Part shown: positions 44,790 to 56,900 of the stretch, piece by piece | Layout: every line of letters starts with the position of its first letter | Position numbering within the stretch: position 1 is the first letter of the stretch | NCBI GenBank assembly: GCA_034509495.1 | Contig: CM067515.1 | Span: forward strand, 13,148,705-13,212,704 | Reading direction: 5' to 3' | DNA: 64,000 nt | Source: Acestrorhynchus altus | Taxonomy: Eukaryota; Chordata; Actinopteri; Characiformes; Acestrorhynchidae | Translations under genes and position numbers: made by a program | Notes under the pieces: model-generated | The model's input: only the letters and a program-made list of their open reading frames with translations | Databases searched by the model: none | Told to the model about the DNA's origin: nothing

Positions 44790-45110
44790 TGACTTACGTG
44801 GACTCAACGAACAGGTAGGTAGCGGAAGTACATGCTGGGTTGAAGATTTATTGAACAAGGTACATAAACAATAACTATACGATCAGACTAGACATGTAGA
44901 CAAGTTAACAAGTAGACAAGAAGACCGACAAAGACTGAGAACAAGGGGCTAATAAACACAGGAGAACATTAGACAAGACTGGAACATGATAATGAAGGGG
45001 CAGGGTTACAAACCCAACACAGCTGGGAATGGGCGGAGACAGGACATGTGCTCAGAAGCATGAGGGGGAGATAAACAAACCAAAGACCAGACCACAGAGG
45101 TATGACAGTT
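44790..45110. mobile_element. unclassified dispersed repeat, second copy
   Basis: GAAGGGGCAGGGTTACAAAC, GGGAATGGGCGGAGACAGG and ACATGTGCTCAGAAGCATG follow the order seen in the 17113-17514 insertion, same orientation. The left part is rich in ACAAG/AGACAAG phrases. Confidence 0.6.
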
Positions 45111-47813
45111 TACAGTATGTACAATACATGCTGTTCAACAGGTAGCAGTTTCCCCTGCCCCTCCCCTTCCATGGTTCGGACTGCTACTTTTTTGTTTCCC
45201 ATTTACAAAGCCAGAAAAAGATACAAACACCAGACTTTTTTCTTCTGCATGCAAACAGACTGTAGAGCTTGTAAACTGAATGGAAACATTCACCCAATTT
45301 AAAAATATTGTGATTTATGTTTTGATCTTTTGTCATAGTTTACAGTGAATGTTTGACACCAATGATATGCAGTTGTGTATGTATGTCCATAGTAGTGCGC
45401 AGTAGCCCAAAAATATTTAAATCATTTAAAAGCTCATTCATGGTCATAATTTCATTAAAAAACGATTTTATATTCATTACATGCAAAGTGGCATTTCAAG
45501 CATTTTTTGTTTTACTATTCATCCATAAGAATTATATCTCCTGAAAACCAGAGATCCAGAATCAAAAATTTAATTCAATTTTAAATAGATTACTAATCAC
45601 AGAATCAACTTCAAAAAAGCTTGAAATACATCACTATAAATGTAATGAATATAAAATGTATGACAGTGTGATTTTATATATATATATATAATCAGTTTGG
45701 TATATATATATATATATATATATACCAAACTGTCTGAATCATGCTTAAGGCAAACCGCAGATGTCAGTTGTTTGTGTTGGGTGTATTGTTTGAGTTTCTG
45801 AAGATCAGGGGAGAGGAATGTTTGTTCAGTCAATGAACATGGTCTGTGTTTGGGTTTATAACAGTGCACATCCAATTCCAATAATGTGTTTATTTATTCT
45901 TCCTCTGCCATGAAGATCATTCATTTCTTCTTTTTACACACTAAGTTTAACTATAGGATCTCATGAGATGTCCTAATTGTTTTCAATTAAAATCATATCA
46001 TATCCCCATTCAGATCAGTTCTGATTTTGTCCATATCAGACCCTGATGTTTTAAAGTAGTAAATAAAATCCTGTATTTGCTGTGCAGACCACCTATTCTA
46101 TCACCACCCCTGTAAAGAAATAAGAGCCAGCAAGTATTTCCAGAACAACTCTCAATTACTTTTTACATGTCATTTACTTTTTTTTTAAATCAGTGGAATT
46201 TCCGTTTTATTTATCAGGCCCTTAGATTATTCACACTGTGGTGCTGACCCGGACCCCTGACCTCAATCAGATATTGTATTGTTTTATCAGTCAAATCTTG
46301 GACACTGATAGCGCCGATCCTAATTAATGTGATTCTCAAGGACAAGCATGCCAATCATTTACAGACTGCACCACATCAGCTTTAAGTTACAGATTACATC
46401 ACTGCAAGGGCAGTGAGGGTGCTGCAAGAGGACTGAATGCTTATGTTAACAGATTTACAGGAATTGCATCAAATCCAGTGAGAAAAAAAAATTCTGAAAA
46501 GGGGTGAAATGTGAAGATGTGTGAAAACAGATCAAGGATGTATAGAACAATATGCTCTCCCAGGTTCTCAAAACAGCCACAGGTCTTAGAGTCATTGATT
46601 CCACAAGCGGTAACAACTCTCCCTGGGGTTCAGGTCAATGTTAACGTGATTGTATCAAACAGCTCCTTCACATCCCAAACATATTTGACATATTTGAAAA
46701 GAATCACCACTGAAGAACACTGAACTCATTTGAGATTACTTTAACTTGACTCTGACATGGTGCATTCCTGGAAGCAGCTATTAAAAGATTATAGTCACAA
46801 ATGGATGATGATCATCACACAGTCAGAAACAACACCCTCACAGTCTATACCATTTAAGTAATGTTTGAATGGTATTAACAGCCAACACCATTACACTACT
46901 TCCAGTAGACTTTTAACACAGGGCAGGTTGGGTCCGTGGATATAAGCTGCTGGTGGTAAATTCAGACTCCTCAGCAGAAATTTAACTTCATCAGACCAGG
47001 CTTCATCTATAATGGACCATGTTTTTACAATAAAAATGATTCTGACTGACATCTATTGGTCCTTTCACTATGAACATGTCACATAATGTGAAGGACAGTT
47101 AGTGTTTTTATCGTCCTAGTGTAATGGCTTATGTAGTTTATTATATAGGGAGTAATGAGATATTTGAGATTCAGCCACATATATGCATTGTGACGACAGC
47201 GTTTTCATAAAGCTGTTTTATCCGAAACCATGGCAACTATTTTCAAAAATCTCCACCTTAAAAAGCATTTTGGAAAAGCTCAGATTACCGTGATCAAAAG
47301 CCTGTTTTTGTGTAGTACTTATGTATGTGTGGATGGGAGGGTGCATGAATATTCTCAGGCTGAATTAGGCTGGAAAAAGTTACACTGATCCATATGGTTA
47401 ACCTGCACTGTTGAGTTCAGCTTTCCTAATCACATTTACATGAATGCTGAGACAAAGCTTTTTGACCGGAATGCAGGCAGATACTATCGCAGTTTCCAGC
47501 AGTGCTGACAGCAGGTAATGTGAAGGTTAGAAGTTCTGATTTACTGATTAGAACTGCATAAAAAATTTACAGGACTTTTACTCGACTGTATTTATTAGAC
47601 AATGTTATTCTCAAAGGCTCCATTTAAATACCAAATACAGAATATTCTTCATTTCAATTCGATACAAACATCTGCTGACATAAAACATTTGTTCTATGCA
47701 ATATCGCTTGCTTGGAAGTTGTTCCTCTTCACAAAGAGTGAGAAATTTTTCTCACCTACTTTTGAATTGCCTAATGTTATCCTCACTCTTTTCTGATATG
47801 TATTTAGTTTACA
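45111..47813. other. intergenic with minor repeats, no gene recognised
   Basis: Holds a small inverted TA-rich pair near 45676-45731 (TATATATA around CAGTTTGGTATATA / TATACCAAACTG) and the repeat fragment at about 47125-47230. No exon or RNA gene is supported. Confidence 0.4.
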
Positions 47814-47836
47814 TCTATCATCTATCCATCTATCTA

Positions 47837-47903
<67 letters not shown>

Positions 47904-47932
47904 GTCTATCTGTCTATCTGTCTGTCTGTCTA

Positions 47933-47974
<42 letters not shown>

Positions 47975-47975
47975 A

Positions 47976-48043
<68 letters not shown>

Positions 48044-48117
48044 GTCTGTCTGTCTGTCTGTCCGTCCGTCCGTCCGTCCGTCTGTCTGTCTGTCTGTCTG
48101 TCCGTCCGTCTGTCTGT
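47814..48117. repeat. (CTAT/CTGT)n compound tetranucleotide array, 0.3 kb
   Basis: Blocks of CTAT alternate with blocks of CTGT, with a late patch of CCGT units around 48060-48105. All units stay in one four-base register, apart from a single TCAATC interruption near 47973. Confidence 0.95.
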
Positions 48118-48121
48118 CACG

Positions 48122-48290
48122 CAGAGGTATTTGTCCTCCACATTTAACCCATCCACACACAGTGATATACACACATACACACTAGTGAATTCACACAGGG
48201 CAGTGAGCACATCCAGAGCACTCAGGAAACAGCTGGGGAGGTAACTGCCTTGCTCAAGGGCACTTCAGTTATGCCCTGCCACTAAAATTA
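48122..48290 (-). mobile_element. SINE fragment, minus strand
   Basis: Same body as 8720-8966: CATTTAACCCATCCACACAC, CAGCTGGGGAGGTAACTGCC and TTGCTCAAGGGCACTTCAGT. The tRNA-like head is missing. It abuts the tetranucleotide array. Confidence 0.7.
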
Positions 48291-49334
48291 TTCATTTAAT
48301 TTTTACCCAAAGAACACTTTAAGAGAACTGAACTGAATCTTATCAGTTATATGTCTTCCTGGATGACTTTGAGTTATCAGTGTCCGTATCAGTTTTGAAG
48401 ATGATGCAGCAAATCTATCTGGTCATCCAGGATACATACTGAAGGACCTTGGTCTGACTGATTCAAAATAATTGAAAATGAGTAAAATGGCCACATCTCT
48501 GTGTTCAATGTCAGTGAATAATGACAGTGTATCATTAGTTAACAATCAGGGCAAATGCAGTTTCATGCAAATAAACTCTTCTTTAAGATTTAAGATTGAT
48601 CTTTTCATTTGGCTCTGAAGTGTCTTTTTGCTTTAACTAAAATTGTGGAGTCTTTTTTCATCTTGCTGAGGTGCACTTTGGCTTCATGTGCCTACCCAAA
48701 GGCCATTCCGAACACCACCATCTGAGTTTGCCTGTCTGGTACTGTCCTCTGGGAACTTGAACGTACTAAGAACAGTTGATTTATATGATTGAAAAACAAA
48801 AGAGACAATGGGTGAATGGGTGGATGGATGGATGGATGGATGGATGGATGGCTTCATCTCTATGATATCTTCATCAAGTTATCCCTTAAAAATAAAGATG
48901 CTACAAAGGGTTCGCTGAACTTTGCCATAGAGAAAACACTTTTTCGATGAAGACCCTTGATTGTAAAAGTGATGTATTTGTGAAGAATCTTTAAGGTTTA
49001 AGGAAGTTAAAAGTTTAAGAAAGTCAAGGTTCTTTACCAACGTAAAGACTCTTCCTTACAAAACTAAAATTGTTCTTCTATGGCGTCTCTTTGAGGCATC
49101 TTTATGTTTAGGAGTGTAGTTGAGGGGTTGTGGGAAGGTGAGATGAAACTTTGGGTAATACTGTTTTTCACCCGATAGTATAAACTACCATTTAAATGAT
49201 ATCATCTGATAAAATATGCTTAATATGACCAGGGTTGGTTTCAGGTGGACTGAAAGTTGAGATGTTACACTAATTGATTCAAATCAGGGTTTATATGTAT
49301 ATTGTTTCAGGACATTCAAGCATTGAAATGCTGG

Positions 49335-49336
<2 letters not shown>
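48291..49336. other. intergenic, short (ATGG)n only
   Basis: An (ATGG)n run lies at about 48820-48851; no gene recognised. Confidence 0.4.

Positions 49337-49398
<62 letters not shown>
49337..49398. repeat. (TA)31 microsatellite
   Basis: Perfect AT dinucleotide run. Confidence 0.95.
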
Positions 49399-49403
<5 letters not shown>

Positions 49404-49529
49404 TATAGATATAATAGATAAACAGGACTAATTGTACTAAAATCTCAGACTTAAATATAAAATTATATTTCTATAATACTTTATAATGTTATGTTGCTGT
49501 CCATTGAAAATATTTATGGAATGAATGGA

Positions 49530-49531
<2 letters not shown>

Positions 49532-49575
<44 letters not shown>
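49532..49575. repeat. (CA)22 microsatellite
   Basis: Perfect CA run. Confidence 0.95.
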
Positions 49576-50289
49576 TCAAAGCATTTTATTTTTTTAATAA
49601 TTTACATGCACCTTTTGAAGCAGTGCTTCCACCTGGCTACTCAACTGCATATACACAACTACATATTCTAAATATACAGAAGTAAATACCCTAATGGTAT
49701 AAAACTACATTTTCTACATGTACAGAGTGCTTCTACAGGGCTGTACTCTGGCAGGTTTATTATTCTCAGTGTTTCTTCACTTGTACCCTGAATCTCACTC
49801 AGCCCTCGTGCACTGTTCTCCATTAGGTCAGTAAGCACTTGGCAAAAGGTAACAGTCTAAGGTTCCCTCCACCAAGAAGTGTCCTTGATCGATAAGCTCT
49901 TTGATAACTTCTTCAAGCAGCAGTTAGCAGTGATCCCATTCAAGATGCCTGATGACGAATCTTATTTCAGTACCACCTGATATTTAGAGTAAGGCTGAAA
50001 ATTCCTCCTGTTGTCCTTGTGAGGATTTTAGTCAAGGCAGCCATGCTTTGCAGAAAGTACAGGAATGTCCAGATATGTGGAATGTTTGAGTATGACTGAT
50101 AGGTGCTGTTAAATTAACTGATTACAGCTTATGTCATTGTTATAAATGTGGACCTGCTGAATCCATTTCAGTTTAGCTCCATTATGTGCACTTAGAGGGA
50201 CATGGACATTTTTATAGCATATTGGGGGATTATGTTTATGCAACAGAAAATTGCTTAGGGAATAAAAGTAAAACTGCGGCAAATTTTAA

Positions 50290-50440
50290 CAACTTTATCC
50301 AACAAAACTGGATAAATCCTACAAAAACATCTTTGGCCATATCTTTGAAAAATGTTGCTCCATACAATACTTTAGGATGAGTTGGGGAGTTGGGGATGTG
50401 GTGAGGTGGTGATTACCCATCATCCTGAGCTAACTATGGG
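50290..50440 (-). repeat. inverted copy of the 'GGATGATCACCACC' dispersed repeat
   Basis: On the minus strand it reads AGGATGATGGGTAATCACCA, CCTCACCACATCCCC and CCAACTCATCCTAAAGTATT, matching 21955-22110. Confidence 0.55.
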
Positions 50441-50688
50441 CTGAAATGTACTTCACACATGTACGTAAATGCATATGCTTCGAGCGTCACACACTGAGTT
50501 TCATGCATAATTCCATTGACAAATATAACACAAAATATTTAATAACGCAACACAAGTGCAAGCTCATTCTGAGCCTTTCCACAAGGGCACTACAGCAACA
50601 GTCATGTTGTCTCGTACCTCTGGCAAGATTTACAGCAGGACTGTGTCCATGCCGAGCATTGTTCATGCACTGACATTCGGCAGAGGAG

Positions 50689-50851
50689 GGTATTTCAGGT
50701 TCAGCAAGTCAAAATCCACCCCAGGATTTTGTCCCTCTGTTTTGACTTATCAGCTCTAGGTAATCAAGGTCCACTACTCTCATAGTAGTTTTGATCACTT
50801 GCATAGGAAACAAAGTCCTGGTGGATTTTGACTTCCTGGACCTGAAATACC
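50689..50851. mobile_element. foldback element with 32-base inverted arms
   Basis: The left arm (50689-50720) and right arm (50820-50851) are reverse complements at about 30 of 32 positions (core AAGTCAAAATCCACC against GGTGGATTTTGACTT). The loop holds a smaller dyad (ACTACTCTCATAGTAGT). It fits a short MITE. Confidence 0.65.
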
Positions 50852-52653
50852 CATTTGGTGTCCTTGCAGAGGATGTTTCTGACCTAACACATTGAATACA
50901 ATCAGTTCCTCACAGCAATGCCCAAAGTTGTAGGAGAAAGACTTCTCTGGACAGTAGAGACAGTTACTCCACAGAAGCAGGAAAAACTCTTTTAATACCC
51001 TTGATTTCAGAGGAAACAAAGAATGAGTAAATGTCCCAATACTGGCATGGGTAGCTCCCAGATCCACAAAGTCCACATGGCTTCCACCAAACCCTAGCTT
51101 GACCAATCCCTGGTGACGCCTTACAACCAGGTAAATGTAAAATTAGCAAAAACACCACAGACACATAAATCTCTTGTTACAGTGGATTAACCTGTACCTG
51201 TGTTTTCGGCATATACACTGAGCTTCCCACCAGCCTCTGACATTTTCAGTTCCCATTATGGGCCAGTTTGATATATGGTATTTAAATCCATTCAGTCAGA
51301 TTGTAATTCATGCAACTTGTACATCAGTGCAGTTCGACAGTCCTCACAAATATGCAAATGTCCAAGGACAGGGACAATGGAAGACAGAAGTGGGAGGGAT
51401 AGAGGTAAAGAGGTCATAAATATTTGGAAAAAATTTCTAATGAAATGGTCGAATGCTGATGCAGGGGCACCCTCCTGCACTGTCAAATAAGACTGAAACA
51501 GAACACTATTAAAAAAAACTTTAAAACTTGATATAAATTATATCACCTCAGCCCATATCCTTTTCTGTGTGTTTTTTTTTTTTTCGATATAGATATAAAT
51601 ATCGATATATAATTCAGCCCTATGTATATGTGTATAGCAGCATGGGGCATTAAAAGAGCATTTCAGGAGTCGTACAATATGTAGTAAATGTTGTGCATCT
51701 GCACAAATTACACGTGCAATGCAGACATGCAGAAATGAAATGATTTGAATAGAGAGTGCAGTTTTATCCAAGTATGAGCCAAACCTATATCTCCATCTAA
51801 ATGTAACCTATCCCTTAACCTAACCCTAACCTTAACCATTTGTAAGTTGACATTCTTAGCTCCTCCCTCATTAATTACTTATGTTATAAGCTCCACTATA
51901 TTAACAAGCCACATTGTTTTCAGCATTCATGTTCGGGTGCTTGAACAGATGGGTTATGTGTATTTGGTGAAAGAGTGTCCCTAGTGGATAAGAATGACAG
52001 GTCGTAGGGTGTTGATAGCTGTCCAATAGCATCCCACACATTTTCAATCAGGGATAGGTCTTCTTGGCACTTACCACAGTACGTCTGCACACTGATTCAT
52101 GAGTTATTCCACCAAGAAAAAAGCAGAACGTCACTGAAGATCCTGCTGCCTTTCTAGTTAGACAGTCTGGGACTAAACTGTTGCAGTCTTTGGAGACGTA
52201 GACATGTTGAGGACATTTGTTGTAATGGTTTGTATGCACGTAGTCCAGCATCATGCAGCTGTCTGCCAATGATGCTGGCACTAACAGAATGACTCGAGGA
52301 GTGCATCACTGCTTGCTGAATGTCCACAATCATGGCTTTTGGATCACTCCTTCCATATTGGAAAATCTGTTGGTTCTCCCTCTCTATGGTTCTTGTAGGT
52401 CTCCCAGATCCTTCATGTCACTTGTGAATGCCATCTTCTATTCACTGCTGCTAACAGCATGATATTGTAATAAGATCATAATATGACATAATATGTCAAT
52501 AAGATCATCACGTTTCACAAAACCCTGATTCCCAGACTTTTGATCTTTTCATCTCTTAAACTGCTCAGATTGCTCTGAGGCATACTTGAATGGAAAGCAC
52601 GCACAATAGGGTCAATGTCAGCTACAATGGTGAGGCTCACCATTATAAATTTG

Positions 52654-52654
<1 letters not shown>
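50852..52654. other. intergenic, telomere-like patch
   Basis: No gene recognised. A degenerate (TTAACC/CCCTAA)n patch sits at 51804-51837. The segment 51940-52460 has conceptual-frame texture resembling a decayed DNA transposon, but I cannot assign a family. Confidence 0.35.

Positions 52655-52727
<73 letters not shown>
52655..52727. repeat. (CAAT)18 microsatellite
   Basis: Perfect four-base tandem repeat. Confidence 0.95.
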
Positions 52728-52728
<1 letters not shown>

Positions 52729-53012
52729 TCTACCCACCAAGTTTCATTCCTGGGAGTTGATTTTTTCTGTTTGCTGCTATTGTTTTAGTTGCATAACAAC
52801 TAAATTTGATGTCAGTAGATTATGGAGGTAGATGGTTGATGGAGAATAGAGCATTAAGCAGGAGAGAATACATTACCCCCTTCAATGACCAGGACCTCTA
52901 TAGCACACTTCTAAAACCTAAAAACAAACAGCCACTACCTAGGATATGGTTTGTTTATGATTTTAACATGTTTTAAGGAGAAAGAGATTAAATTTAACTC
53001 CTACCACAAGGG

Positions 53013-53175
53013 ATAGAATAGAATAGAATAGAATAGAATAGAATAGAATAGAATAGAATAGAATAGAATAGAATAGAACTTTATTGATCCCTTGGGAGGG
53101 TTCCTTCAGGAAATTAAGGTTCCAGTAGCAGCATCAGTATAGTAAGCAGTAAAAAAATAATTTAGCAGCACAATA
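53013..53175 (-). mobile_element. retroposon 3' end with (TAGAA)n tail, minus strand
   Basis: About 13 TAGAA units, then CTTTATTGATCCCTTGGGAG and GAAATTAAGGTTCCAGTAGC: the inverse of the 40020-40186 element. AT-rich body sequence probably extends to about 53310 (GTATTGCACATTATTGCAC). Confidence 0.75.
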
Positions 53176-53561
53176 TAAATATATAGAATATATAATATAC
53201 AGACTATATTACAATATACAATATAGACAATAGTGCATGAGAAAAAAAGAGTCCTGTAGGAGGGTGTATTGCACATTATTGCACATTATTATTGCACTTG
53301 AAATCTGTGTGTTGTGGTGGTTGCAGGTTGCTGTTAGCTGTTGACTGTGTTTTGTTGCTGTGATTATGGTTGTTAAGTATCAGTCCTGAGTATCAGTGTG
53401 AAATGACTATTGCACTTCAGACATTTACAAACATATTTCCCAAGTTTTGGTTGACTGGGATCCTTTCAGAGGGCGGGATATGGAGTTACAGTGAAGGGAG
53501 GATGTGTTGTTTTGCACCGCTGTGTCCATGATAACTAATGCTGGGTTGTGTCCTCCCACAA

Positions 53562-53574
53562 GTTAATTATCAAT
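53562..53574. promoter_or_regulatory. HNF1-like site upstream of npc1l1
   Basis: GTTAATTATCAAT matches the HNF1 consensus GTTAATNATTAAC at 11 of 13 positions, about 270 bases upstream of the npc1l1 ATG. HNF1 is an established regulator of mammalian NPC1L1. Binding here is inferred. Confidence 0.4.
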
Positions 53575-53842
53575 CAACTGTATTAGATTTTGTACTTTCT
53601 GATTGGCACTGACCACATCAGGCCAGATAAGACATCGTTCATCTTTGACGTCACATATGAGTCCACTGAGGTGGGAGTAGAAGGTTTCGCCTTCTTCATT
53701 CCTCTCCACGTCACATATTTGGGGTAGACTGGAGTAGACAGTAGACATCTCTCTACCCCTCTAGCTTCTGGTCTTCTCTTGTCAGACTCCCCTTTGGATC
53801 TAACACTCCAGTTCCCCTTCCTGCCTGACATTCAGTGGCAGA

Positions 53843-53910
53843 ATGGGTATCCATAAGAAGAGCTGGGACAGTGCCATCATATTGCTTGCAATTGCTACAT
53901 GTCTGGTAAG

Positions 53911-53969
<59 letters not shown>

Positions 53970-56900
53970 CTGTGAAGTTTTACCCTGTTTTACTTAGATC
54001 AAATTGCATATAGGAATATCCATGATGACTCAAAGGGACATAAGTGGTTATATAAAGGTTAATTCCTGTGTTGGAATGGGATGGACTGTAATTGCTATGA
54101 TGATGTTTCATATAAAGAATATTTTGGAAATGGTTCCATATGAAGAAAGTTCCACAATTATGAAAGAAAATGTTTTCCAATTTTTTTCACATTAAAAGGT
54201 TCTTTAACAAGGCCTCATAGACAAAACCCAACGGGTTCTATACTGTTCCAAAATTGGTGCTATATCTTTAAACCCCTTATGCTTTGTGGCTTTTATTACA
54301 AATTCATAAATTCATAAAGGCCAAGTGTTTTTTTAAGACATGAGTTCATAGAAAACCCCAATTGAAATCTATTCTTTGTTTTATCTGATGCTACAACATC
54401 AGATTCCAGATTCCTGCTGTTCTTCTACTCATGCTCATCTCCCCACTGTTGCAGGTTTTTTCTGAAGCTCAGCATGAACCTGGTTTTTGCTCAATGTATG
54501 AAGAATGTGGAAAGAACCCCACTGTGGAAGGATCCTTGCTCAACTCAAAAGTACCCTGCAAAAGCTATGGAGCAGCAAGACGGGTAGAGGGAGGGCACTA
54601 TGAGCTTCTGAAACAGGTTTGCCCCATGCTGGATCAGGGTGAGGGGCAGACATTTGCCTGCTGCTCCTTACAGCAACTCATCTCCCTGCAGAGCAGTCTG
54701 ACGCTGTCCAAAGCTGTGCTACTCCGATGTCCCTCCTGTGCATACAATTTTGCCCACATTCACTGTGTGACTACCTGCAGTCCCAACCAGAGCCAGACAA
54801 TCAACATCACTAAAACCATACCTGTCAACATTTCTGGAACAGAAAAAGAGGCTGTGGTCGGCTACCAAGCCTACATTTCTACTACCTTTTCTGATACTTC
54901 CTTCAGGTCCTGCAAGAATGTGAGAATTCCAGCAACTGGAGGATTTGCCATTGCTACAATGTGTGGTCGATACGGTGCCAAGCTCTGTACCCCTCAGCGT
55001 TGGTTAGACTTCCAGGGTGACTCAAGCAATGGTCTGGCTCCCCTCGACATCGACTTCAGACTCATACCACCACAGAATATTGCAGATGTTCCAGCTGGAA
55101 TGGTTCCATATGAAGGATTGGTTCTGGGTTGCAATGAGACAACTCCCACTGGAGGAGAAGAGTGCTCCTGCCAGGACTGTGAGGAGTCCTGCCCTGTAGT
55201 TCCTCCACCTGCCCCTTTACCGGATCCGTTCATGATCGGCAAGCTGGATGGGGTCCTTGTCATCTGCCTTATTCTCTTCTTCTTACTTTTACTCCTGTTC
55301 TTGGGTTTCCTTTTGGCCAAGCACATCTATGGTGGAAAGTCAAAAAGGAGCAAGGACAAGAATGCAAATGACGTAGACAACAACCACCCAGTGCATCCTA
55401 GTGACATTACATGCACTGATCAAGCAAGTCTGGTCACCCAAGAGTTCTTGGGTTCACTGTTCCAGAGCTGGGGAACTGTAATGGCTAGACACCCGCTGAA
55501 GGTAATATTTACATCCCTACTTGTTGTGCTGGCATTTTCAACAGGGATAATGAACATGGAACTGACTACCGATCCAGTTCAACTCTGGTCAGCTCCCAAC
55601 AGCCGTGCCAGGCGTGAAAAAGACTTCCATGATGCCAATTTTGCCCCTTTTTTCCGTACCAATCAATTAATTCTGACTGCTCCTGGAAGGCCCAGCTATG
55701 TCTACGACTCTTTGCTCTTTGGCAGAACAAACTTTAGTGGCCTCATCTCTAAAGGTAATTTTTTTAATTCACTTGCATTCCCAGACTGAGTGGATGCCAT
55801 GCCTAAAGACATTTTTGTTCATCACCTTGTTATAGGCACTCTACCTGAAATAGCATGTTTGACATGTTTGAGTTAATGCTTTCCCACTAAGCAAAGACAT
55901 TCCTAAGATGTCAATTAAACATCATTGTCAATGTTTTAAAGGCACTCACAGACAATCCAGAATGAATGTTTTTGTGACATTCTTTTTAAACCTCCAGTTA
56001 TAAGACATCCAGCTGAAGTCCCAGTCAGATAGTTAGATAATGAGCCTGTTTATAAGTAAGGAGTTTTGACTGGCCATTGTGATACAGACATGATTTGAAT
56101 GTCTTGCTGATGTTGCTGGTTTGTTAATTAGCTGAAGAACCTCTCAACGCATAGAGTCCTTCAAAAGTTCCAACTGAATCTTTTGAGTTAGAATCTGAAA
56201 TACAGCTGGTACGTCTAGGTAAGTGTAAGTCACCATTCATGCTGAATGTTTTTGTTCTCTTCGTAGACCTAATTTTGCAGCTGTTGGAGCTTCAGCAGAG
56301 AATCCAGGCTATTGAATTCTGGTCAGAAGATCTCAAGAAAAATGCTAACCTTAAAGATGTCTGCTATGCTCCACTCAACCCCAACAACCCCTCTTTGACC
56401 GACTGTGCCGTCAACAGCCTACCACAGTATTTCCAAAACAGCGTAGAAAATCTGAATGCAAAAGCCAACATGACCGTGCTTGGGGTGACTAAAGAAGTTG
56501 ACTGGAGGGATCATTTTATTTACTGCGTGAAGTAAGCCGCACTGAAAGTCTATTCAAACATTTATGAAAAAGTCTTGCATGGCCATTGAATAAGTATTGA
56601 CATATGTTGCCTGTATGTACCTATATTTTCTTTGCTCACCTCTGCCTTTGAATAGCTCTCCATTATCATTTAAAGACATCACTGCACTTGGCATGAGCTG
56701 TATGTCAGACTATGGTGGACCAGTCTTTCCCTTCTTGGCTGTGGGAGGATATGACAGTAAGAGACATAGACACACATAAACGGAAAGACCTAATGTCAAA
56801 GTTGGGGTCTCTTATTTGCTTTATTTGGGTTTCAGATGAAGACTACACCACTGCAAATGCATTCATCCTCACTTTTTCTCTCAATAACTACCCACGAAAT

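Noticed and set aside
47696..48244. 182-codon frame.
   Set aside because: Translation of a tetranucleotide microsatellite (Tyr-Leu-Ser repeats).
52655..52727. Regular short repeats suggesting a CRISPR-like array.
   Set aside because: It is a plain CAAT microsatellite without spacers; the other arrays here are minisatellites in a vertebrate genome.
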